A DNA stretch of 64,000 nt from Betaproteobacteria bacterium Ga0074130 (GCA_001464495.1 LNDZ01000018.1:1-64000), one strand, 5' to 3'. Positions 29,080-35,900 are shown, counted from the stretch's first letter. Made by a program: numbers and translations. The notes: generated by a model from the letters alone, not told the origin.

Positions 29080-29129
29080 GCGTTGTTGCACCTGATCAGC
29101 GGGTGCCTGTCACATGAGTTGTCATCCGC

Positions 29130-29594
29130 CTATCCTTCTTTGACTTCAACAATCGCCTTCACCGTCAGCGGCACGCCATTGCGCAGCGAGTTAACCCCAA
29201 TCACCGAGCGCGCATGTAGCCCACTTGGCCCAAACACGTCCGCCAACAAATCCGAAGCACCGTCCAACACTCGGGCGTGGTCCTCAAACTCTGGCGTGGT
29301 ATTGAGTGAGCCATGCAGCTCAACAAAGCGCACTACCTGATCAAGCGAGCCGAGTTCTTGCCGAATCGCCGCCAGCAAATCCAGACAGGCCGAGCGTGCG
29401 AAGCTATAGCCATCTTCTGCTGTGTATTCCCGCCCCAGCTTGCCCTTGGGCTTAACCCCATTCACCGCCAGCGGTGCCTTGCCGGAGAGAAACAGCAGGT
29501 TGCCGGTGCGCACCGCTGTTGAGTAATTGCCAGCCGGTGGGCTGCCTTGTGGCAGGGTGATGGCTAAGTCTTTGAGGCGCTGTTCTGGTGGCAT
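29130..29594 (-). CDS. RidA/YjgF-family protein
   Basis: 154 aa from the ATG at 29594, which follows an AAGGAC ribosome site. RidA proteins hydrolyse reactive enamine/imine intermediates or act as broad deaminases. Family features are TGNLLFLSGKAP and the C-terminal RSVIGVNSLRNGVPLTVKAIVEV. The Arg that binds the carboxylate in true RidA appears to be R200-equivalent in LHARSVIGV. Its upstream region touches a truncated attC, so it borders the cassette array without being a typical cassette. Confidence 0.85.
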   Translation of the reverse strand: MPPEQRLKDLAITLPQGSPPAGNYSTAVRTGNLLFLSGKAPLAVNGVKPKGKLGREYTAEDGYSFARSACLDLLAAIRQELGSLDQVVRFVELHGSLNTTPEFEDHARVLDGASDLLADVFGPSGLHARSVIGVNSLRNGVPLTVKAIVEVKEG

Positions 29595-29646
29595 GTGAGA
29601 GTCCTTATTCCAGGGCAATTTTTACATTAAGAAAAGCCATTAGGTA

Positions 29647-29680
29647 TCCCGCTTGACCGAAGGGTGAGGGATGCTCGTCT
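29647..29680 (-). other. Truncated attC-like site at the end of the cassette array
   Basis: TCCCGCTTGACCGAAGGGT (29647-29665) is identical over 19 bases to the attC at 32305-32323, but the other half of the site, including GTTAGGC, is missing. It directly follows the secreted-protein gene on the minus strand, where an attC is expected. Confidence 0.6.
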
Positions 29681-29686
29681 GAACTC

Positions 29687-30241
29687 TCATGGTTTGCTGG
29701 GACTCATGGTTATGCGTACTTGCACTTCGGCTGTAGGTGATTCCGATGTCGTTGAGAGCATGATCCAACCATGTGGGGCGCCATCCTTCTGCATAAAGTA
29801 TCCAAGCTGCCTGTATTTACCGCCTACGCCATCGGAAACTTTGTCGATATGTGGCTTTACGGTTAATCCAGGGCGGGGAAGTCCTTTTACTAGTTTTTCA
29901 AATCCGTCATTCACTGTTGTTGCATCAGCCACCCTTGCCCAAGCTGAACAATGAACATCTCCGGTCAGCACCACTAAAAATTGACCAATCGTATTGGGAA
30001 CGCCCCAGACTTCACCACTCTGTCCCCTCAGTGCGGCTTTAGAAAACTGCTCATCAGCCCGAACGTATTTGTTCTCTTTGGCAAAGTGAGAGATCTGCGC
30101 ATTATTGCCGGGGAATTTCACACATGTATTCATGTATAGCGATACAGCAAAGTTTCCTTGCTGTATCGCTTGGCTTGTTTGCGCAAATGCAGGAAGCACT
30201 CCAATAGCAAGCAACGTAAACATGGCGATTAAGAGCCGCAT
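29687..30241 (-). CDS. Cassette gene: secreted protein of unknown function
   Basis: 184 aa with an N-terminal signal peptide (MRLLIAMFTLLAIGVLPAFAQ, cleavage near residue 20). The mature part contains YMNTCVKFPGNNAQISHFAKE and two cysteines, and vaguely recalls the NMCC_0638-type (lipo)proteins; I would not assign function. The start codon lies 11 nt after the end of the attC at 30252, as in integron cassettes, and a truncated attC follows the stop. It is more AT-rich than the neighbouring core genes. Confidence 0.75.
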   Translation of the reverse strand: MRLLIAMFTLLAIGVLPAFAQTSQAIQQGNFAVSLYMNTCVKFPGNNAQISHFAKENKYVRADEQFSKAALRGQSGEVWGVPNTIGQFLVVLTGDVHCSAWARVADATTVNDGFEKLVKGLPRPGLTVKPHIDKVSDGVGGKYRQLGYFMQKDGAPHGWIMLSTTSESPTAEVQVRITMSPSKP

Positions 30242-30251
30242 ACTTTTATTT

Positions 30252-30321
30252 CTCTAACGTTTGAATGAACCGGCGTTGCGCGGTTTTATCGCGCATTGTC
30301 CGGTGGATTCATGGGTTGGGC
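30252..30321 (-). other. attC site (70 bp)
   Basis: On the minus strand the site runs from GCCCAAC (plus 30315-30321, perfect RYYYAAC) to GTTAGAG (plus 30252-30258). Arms around CCACCGG and CCGGTTCATTC pair imperfectly, and the tip is a 6-bp hairpin, TGCGCG/CGCGCA (30277-30282 and 30290-30295). The stop codon of the GGDEF gene lies in the tip loop (30286-30288). Confidence 0.78.
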
Positions 30322-31248
30322 TTGCCCGTTTATGCTGGGTTGTGCATACACGACCTGATTGCGTCCCGCTGATTTCGCGAGGTACAACGCTTTGTCGGCC
30401 TCTTGAATCAAAAAGTCCTCGCTCTGCTTTTCATGAGGAACCACAGATAGCAAGCCGATGCTAAGGGTTACCTGCCTTGATTCACCGATGACTATTTTGA
30501 GGTCAAGGATTGCCTTCAAGATCGACTCCGCAATCTCCCCTGCCATTTCCAGCCCGGTGTTACCCAAGATCAATGCAAACTCGTCCCCGCCGATACGTGC
30601 CACAAGATCGCCGGGCCTGCGCGCATGAGCAAGCAAAATCTTGCTAACACTCAGCAGGCATTGGTCGCCGGCTGCATGCCCGAATTCATCGTTGTAGTTC
30701 TTGAAGTAGTCGACATCGATAAGAGCCAAGCCGATGGGCGTTTGCTCACGAATACTTCTTCGCATCTCGTTGCTCAAGAACGGGTGAAACGCTCGTCGGT
30801 TGCTTAGTCCGGTCAGCGGATCCTGCTTGGCTATCTCTTCGACCTGCTCCTCGGCTAGTTTGCGCTGCGTAATGTTGTGATGGGAAATAACAAAAAACCC
30901 CTCACCCTCCTCGCCATGCAAAGAGGTGATGCGCATGGTGAACCAGCGTTTCTCGTCCGGGCTGTGACAGGGATATTCAAAGCAGAAGAACTCGCGCTTC
31001 CCGGCCAATACCGCAGCAACGCCTTGCAATGCCTCATCGGCAAGACTATCACCAGCAATTGCAGCCTTGGAGAGTGTTTCGAGATAGTTGCGGCCTAAAC
31101 ACGAGTAACCCGAAGGTAGTCTGTTTTCGATCCCGAAGTATTGCCAGGCCCTATTGACCTCAAGAATGTTGCCCGTTTGGTCAATCACAGCGATTTGGTC
31201 TTCCAGTGAATGGAAGACTGCTGTATGCAGCGCTACTGGTAATTTCAT
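30286..31248 (-). CDS. Cassette gene: PAS-GGDEF diguanylate cyclase
   Basis: 320 aa from the ATG at 31248, which follows GGGAG; an in-frame ATG at 31272 is possible. The N-terminal PAS domain (residues about 8-125, HSLEDQIAVIDQTGNILEVNRAW) is followed by a GGDEF domain with intact active site RIGGDEF and a canonical inhibitory I-site RxxD (RPGD) five residues upstream. It should make c-di-GMP from GTP with product inhibition, in response to a PAS signal. It has no membrane segment. The gene lies between two attC sites, so it has likely been mobile as a cassette. Confidence 0.88.
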   Translation of the reverse strand: MKLPVALHTAVFHSLEDQIAVIDQTGNILEVNRAWQYFGIENRLPSGYSCLGRNYLETLSKAAIAGDSLADEALQGVAAVLAGKREFFCFEYPCHSPDEKRWFTMRITSLHGEEGEGFFVISHHNITQRKLAEEQVEEIAKQDPLTGLSNRRAFHPFLSNEMRRSIREQTPIGLALIDVDYFKNYNDEFGHAAGDQCLLSVSKILLAHARRPGDLVARIGGDEFALILGNTGLEMAGEIAESILKAILDLKIVIGESRQVTLSIGLLSVVPHEKQSEDFLIQEADKALYLAKSAGRNQVVYAQPSINGQAQPMNPPDNAR

Positions 31249-31282
31249 GATGAATAAGCTCCCATCAGACATTCAGTGAGGG

Positions 31283-31341
31283 AGCTAACGTCCGAATTGA
31301 CGGGCAGCCGGAGGCAGGTCAAGCTGACCGAGACGTTAGGC
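31283..31341 (-). other. attC site (59 bp)
   Basis: Exactly 59 bp from GCCTAAC (minus; plus GTTAGGC 31335-31341) to GTTAGCT (plus AGCTAAC 31283-31289). Inside, TTGAC/GTCAA and GCC/GGC pair with small mismatches, and GTC/GAC close the ends. It follows the 236-aa gene and precedes the GGDEF gene. Confidence 0.82.
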
Positions 31342-31385
31342 AAAAGCCGTATGTGTTTCAGCATAGACGAGCGTAAGTATCCATA

Positions 31386-32096
31386 CTAAGCACTGCTAAA
31401 AGCCATCTCGACGATGTACTTGGCATCGGCCTCACTTAGACCAATCGACTGAAGGTGGCCACAAATATGAGCCTGATCTAATCCGACACTACGCATTGAA
31501 CGTGCCTTAGATAAATGTGCACTCGACCGTGGCACTGAAGCAAGAGTAGGCGTATCGGACGGGGTAAGCACCTCTGTTATTGGCTTGATCAAGCGCTCAC
31601 TAAAGCGGGAAAGCTCATGTTCTAAGAGCGAATCTTGAGCTTGGGCATGCTGGAGTACTCCAAGTCTCCTTTGGTGCCATTCAGGATCGAGCCTGCGTAC
31701 AGCGGTATAAACTGGCGATAGAGCAATACGTAGCGCAGAGGGCTCCATGTCGCCATAGTGGATATAAATCTCGCCGATATTGGTTGTGAGACTCACGAAG
31801 GTATGAATTTTTGACTTTGTGGTGAGCGCATTGAGGACACTCGCTATTGCCATACCCTCAAGCGCTCCTTGAACGCCAAACCCACCCCCAATGAACCCAC
31901 CACCTGTAGTCGTTGTGCCGGGTCCGGATATTTCGATTGAAGCGAGCTCGACATAAGAAATCGAGAATGAAGCGCCGTCTGACAGAAGAATAGAAAGAGC
32001 AGCAGGGCCAAATCGGAGTACAACTGGGTTGCCTGGAGCTAGTGGGTAACCGCAGCCACCGAGATATGAGCAGCCGTTAAGTACGATTTCATCCAT
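31386..32096 (-). CDS. Cassette gene: hypothetical protein with Gly-rich hydrophobic loop
   Basis: 236 aa, function unknown. Residues about 1-135 look like one beta-rich domain (VVLRFGPAALSILLSDGASFSISYVELASIEIS) interrupted by a Gly-rich, hydrophobic insert (TTTTGGGFIGGGFGVQGALEGMAIASVLNALTT), as in some bacterial PH-like domains. The C-terminal third is helical and polar, ending in a helix LSEADAKYIVEMAFSS. There is no signal peptide. It is followed 45 nt later by the 59-bp attC and preceded by a degenerate attC, so I treat it as a cassette. Confidence 0.72.
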   Translation of the reverse strand: MDEIVLNGCSYLGGCGYPLAPGNPVVLRFGPAALSILLSDGASFSISYVELASIEISGPGTTTTGGGFIGGGFGVQGALEGMAIASVLNALTTKSKIHTFVSLTTNIGEIYIHYGDMEPSALRIALSPVYTAVRRLDPEWHQRRLGVLQHAQAQDSLLEHELSRFSERLIKPITEVLTPSDTPTLASVPRSSAHLSKARSMRSVGLDQAHICGHLQSIGLSEADAKYIVEMAFSSA

Positions 32097-32112
32097 GTGT
32101 GTGATGTTTCCT

Positions 32113-32178
32113 GTTAAACGGTTGAGTTCGTCGATCTGCGCGGCTTTTCGCGCAGATCCGGTGGAATGAGAGGTGGGC
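32113..32178 (-). other. attC-like site, degenerate ends
   Basis: Minus strand: GCCCACC (plus 32172-32178; one mismatch to RYYYAAC) to GTTTAAC (plus 32113-32119; one mismatch to GTTRRRY). The tip is a perfect 10-bp hairpin, GATCTGCGCG/CGCGCAGATC, with a 6-nt loop at 32143-32148. The flank TCCGGTGGA is shared with the attC at 30252-30321. Confidence 0.6.
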
Positions 32179-32180
32179 CT

Positions 32181-32264
32181 TCAAAAATAACGGTGGCTTC
32201 CGATCACATCTTTCCCAACGTAAACTTTTCCGGTCGGATAGGTGACCATATAAATCTGCTTCAT
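32181..32264 (-). pseudogene. Truncated GIY-YIG nuclease fragment (27 codons)
   Basis: An ATG at 32264 opens a 27-codon frame, MKQIYMVTYPTGKVYVGKD then VIGSHRYF and a stop. The YMVTYPTGKVYVG part is the N-terminal GIY-YIG motif, which in full proteins continues for another 80 or more residues with catalytic Arg and Glu. Here the reading frame ends 3 bp before an attC-like site, so the nuclease is cut to its first strands. It could be a cassette remnant. The start lies 4 nt after the stop of the upstream cassette gene. Confidence 0.65.
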
Positions 32265-32267
32265 TTC

Positions 32268-32948
32268 CTAGGGACCCTGCCTAACGTTGAAGGTAAGGGG
32301 CGCGTCCCGCTTGACCGAAGGGTTATGCTGCTGCTCGGGCACTATAAATGACTTGCCAAGCAAAGCGACAAGTACCAATGCGAGAGTAAGTGCAACCCAC
32401 TTTGCAGCTCGGACAGTCCTGCGGTAACTACCTTCCCCGCTCTTGACACGTATCCACTCGCGCTTGAGGACAACTTGTGCGACCTTGGCTAAGTTGTCTA
32501 ATTCAACGACACACCTGCCATAGCGGTCTGAGCGCGAATTTAATATCTCATACACGTTGTCTAGATGCGTCAAAAGTTGTTTATGGTCAGCCTCGTCTGG
32601 ATTAAGACGTAACCTCAGTGCGTAATAGGCTTGAGCCATTCGTTGCCGATTTTCATGAAACGGATCGGGTTTTTCCGCCTCACGGTCGGCTAATTCAATT
32701 TGCTCCAAAAGCGGGGCCGTAACTGCTTTGATATTGATGGGAATGTGTTCAAGGGATACGCGCCGCGCCTGACTCGAAAAGTCAGCAAGCTCACTGCGGA
32801 ATGCATCAATCCATGCTTGGCGAAACTCGGAAATTTTTTGCTCTTTCGATGTGACTAGGCTGACGAAAGAAATTGCCCCCGTAATACAGGCAGCGAGAAC
32901 CGCCCCAATTGGTACAAGCAATGGAATAGGTATGTCAGCGAGCGGCAT
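32268..32948 (-). CDS. Cassette gene: two-TM protein with attC-encoded C-terminus
   Basis: 226 aa from ATG 32948 (a TTG two codons upstream is also open). A membrane helix near residues 9-31 (LLVPIGAVLAACITGAISFVSL) is followed by a long helical, charged domain starting SKEQKISEFRQAWIDAFRSEL, and a second membrane helix near residues 178-200. The last 19 residues or so, including NPSVKRDAPLTF, are translated from the attC at 32279-32328. Function unknown. It starts next to a GTTAGGT box, the first cassette boundary of the array. Confidence 0.8.
   Translation of the reverse strand: MPLADIPIPLLVPIGAVLAACITGAISFVSLVTSKEQKISEFRQAWIDAFRSELADFSSQARRVSLEHIPINIKAVTAPLLEQIELADREAEKPDPFHENRQRMAQAYYALRLRLNPDEADHKQLLTHLDNVYEILNSRSDRYGRCVVELDNLAKVAQVVLKREWIRVKSGEGSYRRTVRAAKWVALTLALVLVALLGKSFIVPEQQHNPSVKRDAPLTFNVRQGP
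32279..32328 (-). other. attC site (50 bp), overlapping the end of the preceding gene
   Basis: Minus strand: GCATAAC (plus GTTATGC 32322-32328) to GTTAGGC (plus GCCTAAC 32279-32285, perfect GTTRRRY). It contains the segment at 32305-32323 that is repeated at 29647-29665, and GCGGGACGCGCC in the tip. The preceding gene reads through the site into NPSVKRDAP, a tail typical of cassette proteins. Confidence 0.78.
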
Positions 32949-32953
32949 AAGCA

Positions 32954-32998
32954 ACCTAACGTGAAGTAGACGACACCAAAACTGCTTTTGGGGTCGCG
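32954..32998 (-). other. Half attC-like site at the start of the array
   Basis: Plus ACCTAAC at 32954-32960 reads GTTAGGT on the minus strand, a perfect GTTRRRY. Next to it GACACCAAAA (32972-32981) and TTTTGGGGTC (32986-32995) form a hairpin with one internal mismatch. The opposite core box is not recognisable. Confidence 0.5.
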
Positions 32999-33061
32999 AA
33001 AACGCACTCTATATCTGAACAGTAAGAATCAAATTTCTTCATGTAATCAGTGGGTCAGGTC

Positions 33062-33128
33062 TTTTTAGGCGGACCTAAAAAACTCAGTGAAAAAGGACAC
33101 TTTCTCTGCCTATGGGTAGGCACTGAGT
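33062..33128. repeat. Nested inverted repeats between cassette array and photolyase operon
   Basis: Three inverted repeats lie within 70 bp: TTTTTAGG/CCTAAAAA (33062-33069, 33074-33081), ACTCAGTG/CACTGAGT (33082-33089, 33121-33128) and, inside the latter, TGCCTA/TAGGCA (33107-33112, 33117-33122). The block starts next to GGGTCAGGTCTT, a sequence often seen beside REP-type elements. Origin not established. Confidence 0.5.
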
Positions 33129-33143
33129 GCGACTATAGCGGAG

Positions 33144-33173
33144 AAATCGGCAGCAGATTTGCCCTGCCGATTT
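33144..33173. terminator. Stem-loop downstream of the photolyase gene
   Basis: Arms AAATCGGCAG (33144-33153) and CTGCCGATTT (33164-33173) form a 10-bp stem with a 10-nt loop, 52 bp after the photolyase stop. T-runs on either side are short, so it may be a weak bidirectional terminator. Confidence 0.45.
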
Positions 33174-33224
33174 TGCGGATTTTGGTGGGAATGAATACGA
33201 AGCCCGCGCCGGGTGGCTGAAGAG

Positions 33225-34778
33225 TCAGCCAGCCTGCGCCCGATGCGCGGTTGCCTGCGCCTGTATCGCCTGCTTTTCGTCGTCGCTGATTCGATCCACG
33301 TTGCGCACTTGCAGTGCCATGCGTGGGTTTTGGGCGAGCAGGGGCTGGTGGCGGATCAGGAAGTCCCAATACAGGGTGGTCATGGGGCAGGCGTTGGGGC
33401 CAATGCGTTCGTCCGGCTTGAAGCGGCAGCCTTTGCAGTAGTTGCTCATGCGCTGGATGTACTTGCCCGTTGCCGCATAGGGCTTGCTGGCCATCACGCC
33501 GCCGTCGGCAAACTGGCTCATGCCCAGCGTGTTTGGTAGCTCTACCCATTCCACCGCATCGACGTACACGCCCAGATACCACGCATGCACTTCCTGCGGC
33601 CGGGCACCAAACAGCAGGGCATACAGGCCGGTGACCATAAGGCGTTGGATGTGGTGGGCGTAGCCATGCGCCAGCGTTTGCTGCACGGCATCGCGCATGC
33701 AGGCCATCTCGCTTTCGCCCGTCCAATACACGGCGGGTAAGGGGTGCTCGGCCTGCAGGGCGTTGCGGTCGATGTACTCGGGCATTTGCGTCCAGTAGAT
33801 GCCGCGCACATATTCGCGCCAGCCGATCACCTGCCGGATAAAGCCTTCTACGGCTTCCAGCGGCGCGTCGCCGCGCTGATAGGCTTGCTCGGCTGCGCGC
33901 GCGACTTCAAGCGGATGCAGCAGCTTGAGGTTGAGCGCGCAGGAGATGTGCGAGTGATACAGCCAGACCTCGCCCTGCCACATGGCGTCTTGATAGCGGC
34001 CAAACAGCGGCAGACGGTGGGTGATGAAGGCGGCCAGCACGTCCAACGCTTGCGCTCTGGTGACGGGCCACGCAAAGCTGTCGAGTGTGCCGGGGTTGCT
34101 GGCAAAGCGCGTTTGCACCAACGCCATAACATCGCGTGTGATGGCGTCGGGCGCAAAGCGCACCGGCGGCGGCACGTTGGTCGGGCCTTCGGCGGGGAAG
34201 GCACCGCGGTTGTCTGCATCGAAATTCCATTGCCCACCAATAGGCTTGGTGGGGTCGTTGCTCTCCATCAGTAAGCCGGTCTTGCGCCGTACTTCACGGT
34301 AGAAATATTCCAGCCGCAATTGCTTGCGGCCTTTGGCATGCGCGGCGAATTCACGCACGGTGGTGATGAAGTGCGTGTCGTCTTTCAGGTCCAACGGAAT
34401 GTTGTGCTCACGCGCAACGGCTTGTATGGCTTTGAGCACCCGCCAGTCGCCGGGGGCGTTCATCACTAGCTTTTCGGGGCGGGTGTGTGCCAGCGTGCGC
34501 GTTAGCTCGCCGGCCAGTGTGCCGGTGTTGGCGGTATCGTCGAGCAGGGTGTAATGCAACAGCCGGCCCAGCGCACGCTGCGCTTTTGCAAAGTGGCGCA
34601 TGGCACTGAGGAACAACGCGGTGCGTTGCTTGGACGAGGGAATGTGGGTGGATTCTTCCGCCACCTCGGCCATCCACAGCGCATCGCGGGTGGGGTCAAA
34701 GTCAGTAAGGGCAAGCGCATCGGCATCCAGCTGGTCGCCGAGGATGATGACGAGATGACGCAAGGACTGGGGGCTCAT
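33225..34778 (-). CDS. phrB: Iron-sulfur (6-4) photolyase / cryptochrome, FeS-BCP group
   Basis: 517 aa. Proteins of this group (Agrobacterium PhrB, Rhodobacter CryB) repair (6-4) photoproducts or sense light, with FAD, a lumazine antenna and a [4Fe-4S] cluster. The N-terminal Rossmann domain starts LRHLVIILGDQLD. The C-terminal FAD domain holds four cysteines, C360, C448, C451 and C464, with the 88/3/13 spacing of the PhrB cluster ligands. The start at 34778 overlaps the stop of a small DUF2256 gene (ATGA). There is no other photolyase gene nearby. Confidence 0.92.
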   Translation of the reverse strand: MSPQSLRHLVIILGDQLDADALALTDFDPTRDALWMAEVAEESTHIPSSKQRTALFLSAMRHFAKAQRALGRLLHYTLLDDTANTGTLAGELTRTLAHTRPEKLVMNAPGDWRVLKAIQAVAREHNIPLDLKDDTHFITTVREFAAHAKGRKQLRLEYFYREVRRKTGLLMESNDPTKPIGGQWNFDADNRGAFPAEGPTNVPPPVRFAPDAITRDVMALVQTRFASNPGTLDSFAWPVTRAQALDVLAAFITHRLPLFGRYQDAMWQGEVWLYHSHISCALNLKLLHPLEVARAAEQAYQRGDAPLEAVEGFIRQVIGWREYVRGIYWTQMPEYIDRNALQAEHPLPAVYWTGESEMACMRDAVQQTLAHGYAHHIQRLMVTGLYALLFGARPQEVHAWYLGVYVDAVEWVELPNTLGMSQFADGGVMASKPYAATGKYIQRMSNYCKGCRFKPDERIGPNACPMTTLYWDFLIRHQPLLAQNPRMALQVRNVDRISDDEKQAIQAQATAHRAQAG

Positions 34779-34933
34779 GCGGTGGTGCCTTTCTGGCGAC
34801 GGCAGGCCTCGGAGCAATATTTCACCTCATGCCAATTCTTAGCCCACGCGCGCCGCCATGTCATGGGCCGGCCGCACACCGCGCAGGGCTTGCTGGGGAG
34901 GTGCTGCTTGTTGCCTTTGAAGTCGCTTGGCAT
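34775..34933 (-). CDS. DUF2256 mini-protein, partner gene of the photolyase
   Basis: A 52-aa gene translated from the ATG at 34933: MPSDFKGNKQHLPSKPC with CAVCGRPMTWRRAWAKNW and YCSEACRRQK. The CxxC and CSEAC pairs form a small zinc-ribbon pattern, the DUF2256 family. Its stop overlaps the photolyase start by 4 bp (ATGA), so the two are coupled. DUF2256 genes repeatedly sit beside cryptochrome/photolyase genes; function unknown. Confidence 0.88.
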   Translation of the reverse strand: MPSDFKGNKQHLPSKPCAVCGRPMTWRRAWAKNWHEVKYCSEACRRQKGTTA

Positions 34934-34948
34934 GGGTGGTGAGTGAAC

Positions 34949-35296
34949 TTAAAGTGCTTTGCCGTTGTAATGGTGCCGTGGCAAGGCATCAATATCTACG
35001 CCATCCAGACAGCGCACATTAATGGCGGCGGTGGGGGTGCCATCGGGCGCATGGGCAAATTCGAACAGGCTGCATCCGCAGTCAGGACAAAAGCGGTGCT
35101 GGATGACATGTTGGTTGAAGGTGTAGGTGCTGAGATGGTTGTCTGGTGTTTCAAGATTCAACGCGCTGCGTGGCACGAACCAGAGGAGGGTGCCCTTGCG
35201 CCGACAGATGGAGCAGTTGCATTCGTTAACGGCGTTGAGCTCGCCTTCGACTGTGTATTTGGTTTTGCCGCAATGGCAGCTGCCGGTGTATTGCAT
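34949..35296 (-). CDS. GFA-family (glutathione-dependent formaldehyde-activating-like) zinc protein
   Basis: 115 aa with the zinc-binding cysteines of the GFA/CENP-V fold: GSCHCGKTKY, NECNCSICRRKG and FCPDCGCSLF. Relatives bind S-hydroxymethylglutathione, but most bacterial members have unknown substrates. It lies just upstream of the DUF2256 and photolyase genes on the same strand (15 bp gap) and may be co-transcribed. Confidence 0.87.
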   Translation of the reverse strand: MQYTGSCHCGKTKYTVEGELNAVNECNCSICRRKGTLLWFVPRSALNLETPDNHLSTYTFNQHVIQHRFCPDCGCSLFEFAHAPDGTPTAAINVRCLDGVDIDALPRHHYNGKAL

Positions 35297-35360
35297 GGTT
35301 CTCTCCTTGCCTCTGCGTGGGCTGCCTTGTGGTCATCCCCGTGGTGGCTTCTGTTGCAGC

Positions 35361-35900
35361 CTAGACAGGTTTTTCGACCAAGGCTTTTAGCTTCTCTAGC
35401 CCCGCTGCAAAGTCGTTGCCCACCATGCCGTCGAAGTCGAAGAAGATGCTCATGAGCTTGGAGATAAACGGCATTGGGCCCTCCATGGCCCAGCTGGCGC
35501 GGGTGCCATTGTTCACCGGCGCAAGGGTGAAGAAGACCGTGTTGTGCGCTTCAAATGGCACGAAGAAATCTATCTGCAGGGTGACTTGTTGCAGCGGCAG
35601 GCTCTGCGTAATTTCCATGCGCCCCGAGCCCACTTGCTTGTTGCCTTCCCACGCGTAGAAAGCGCCTTTGCCACTGGTGACGGGGCTGAAGGTCTGCTTC
35701 ATGGCGGGGTCGCGCTCAGCATAGGGCGACCACCGCGTGAAGTTTTGTAGGTCGTTGATCATCGGAAAGAGGGCTTCTGCCGAGGCGTTGATGTCGATGG
35801 AGCGTTCAACGCGGAAGGTATCTGGCTTGGTGGCGGCATACAGGCACAGCAGGGCAATGATGCCGAAGGCGATCAAGGTAATGCGGCGGAAGGTTTGCAT
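35361..35900 (-). CDS. Membrane-anchored SRPBCC (START-like) protein
   Basis: 179 aa from ATG 35900. An N-terminal hydrophobic segment (residues about 7-24, ITLIAFGIIALLCLYAATKP) anchors or exports a START-like ligand-binding domain beginning FRVERSIDINASAEALFPMINDLQNFTRWSPY. The family (polyketide cyclase-like) binds hydrophobic ligands; the ligand is unknown. The gene reads toward the GFA and photolyase genes. Confidence 0.82.
   Translation of the reverse strand: MQTFRRITLIAFGIIALLCLYAATKPDTFRVERSIDINASAEALFPMINDLQNFTRWSPYAERDPAMKQTFSPVTSGKGAFYAWEGNKQVGSGRMEITQSLPLQQVTLQIDFFVPFEAHNTVFFTLAPVNNGTRASWAMEGPMPFISKLMSIFFDFDGMVGNDFAAGLEKLKALVEKPV

Larger units (their letters stand above)
29647..32998 (-). 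mobile_element. Integron cassette array without integrase (CALIN-like)
   Basis: Five short minus-strand genes or fragments are each followed by an attC-like site in the same orientation. Sites have terminal GTTRRRY/RYYYAAC-type boxes and internal imperfect palindromes, and lengths of 50-70 bp. Stop codons fall within or beside the sites. The stretch is visibly more AT-rich than its flanks and its genes are unrelated in function. No integrase gene lies in the window. Confidence 0.78.

Noticed and set aside
29130-33000. Integrase gene or attI site in the cassette region
   Set aside because: No tyrosine recombinase frame is present in the window, so a complete integron cannot be claimed.
33062-33081. 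TTTTTAGG/CCTAAAAA repeat as an intrinsic terminator
   Set aside because: The stem is A/T-rich at its base with no T-run after it in either direction.
33133-33726. Minus-strand frame overlapping the photolyase 3' end
   Set aside because: Out of frame with the clearly recognised photolyase and rich in Arg/Pro/Gly as expected of a shifted GC-rich frame.
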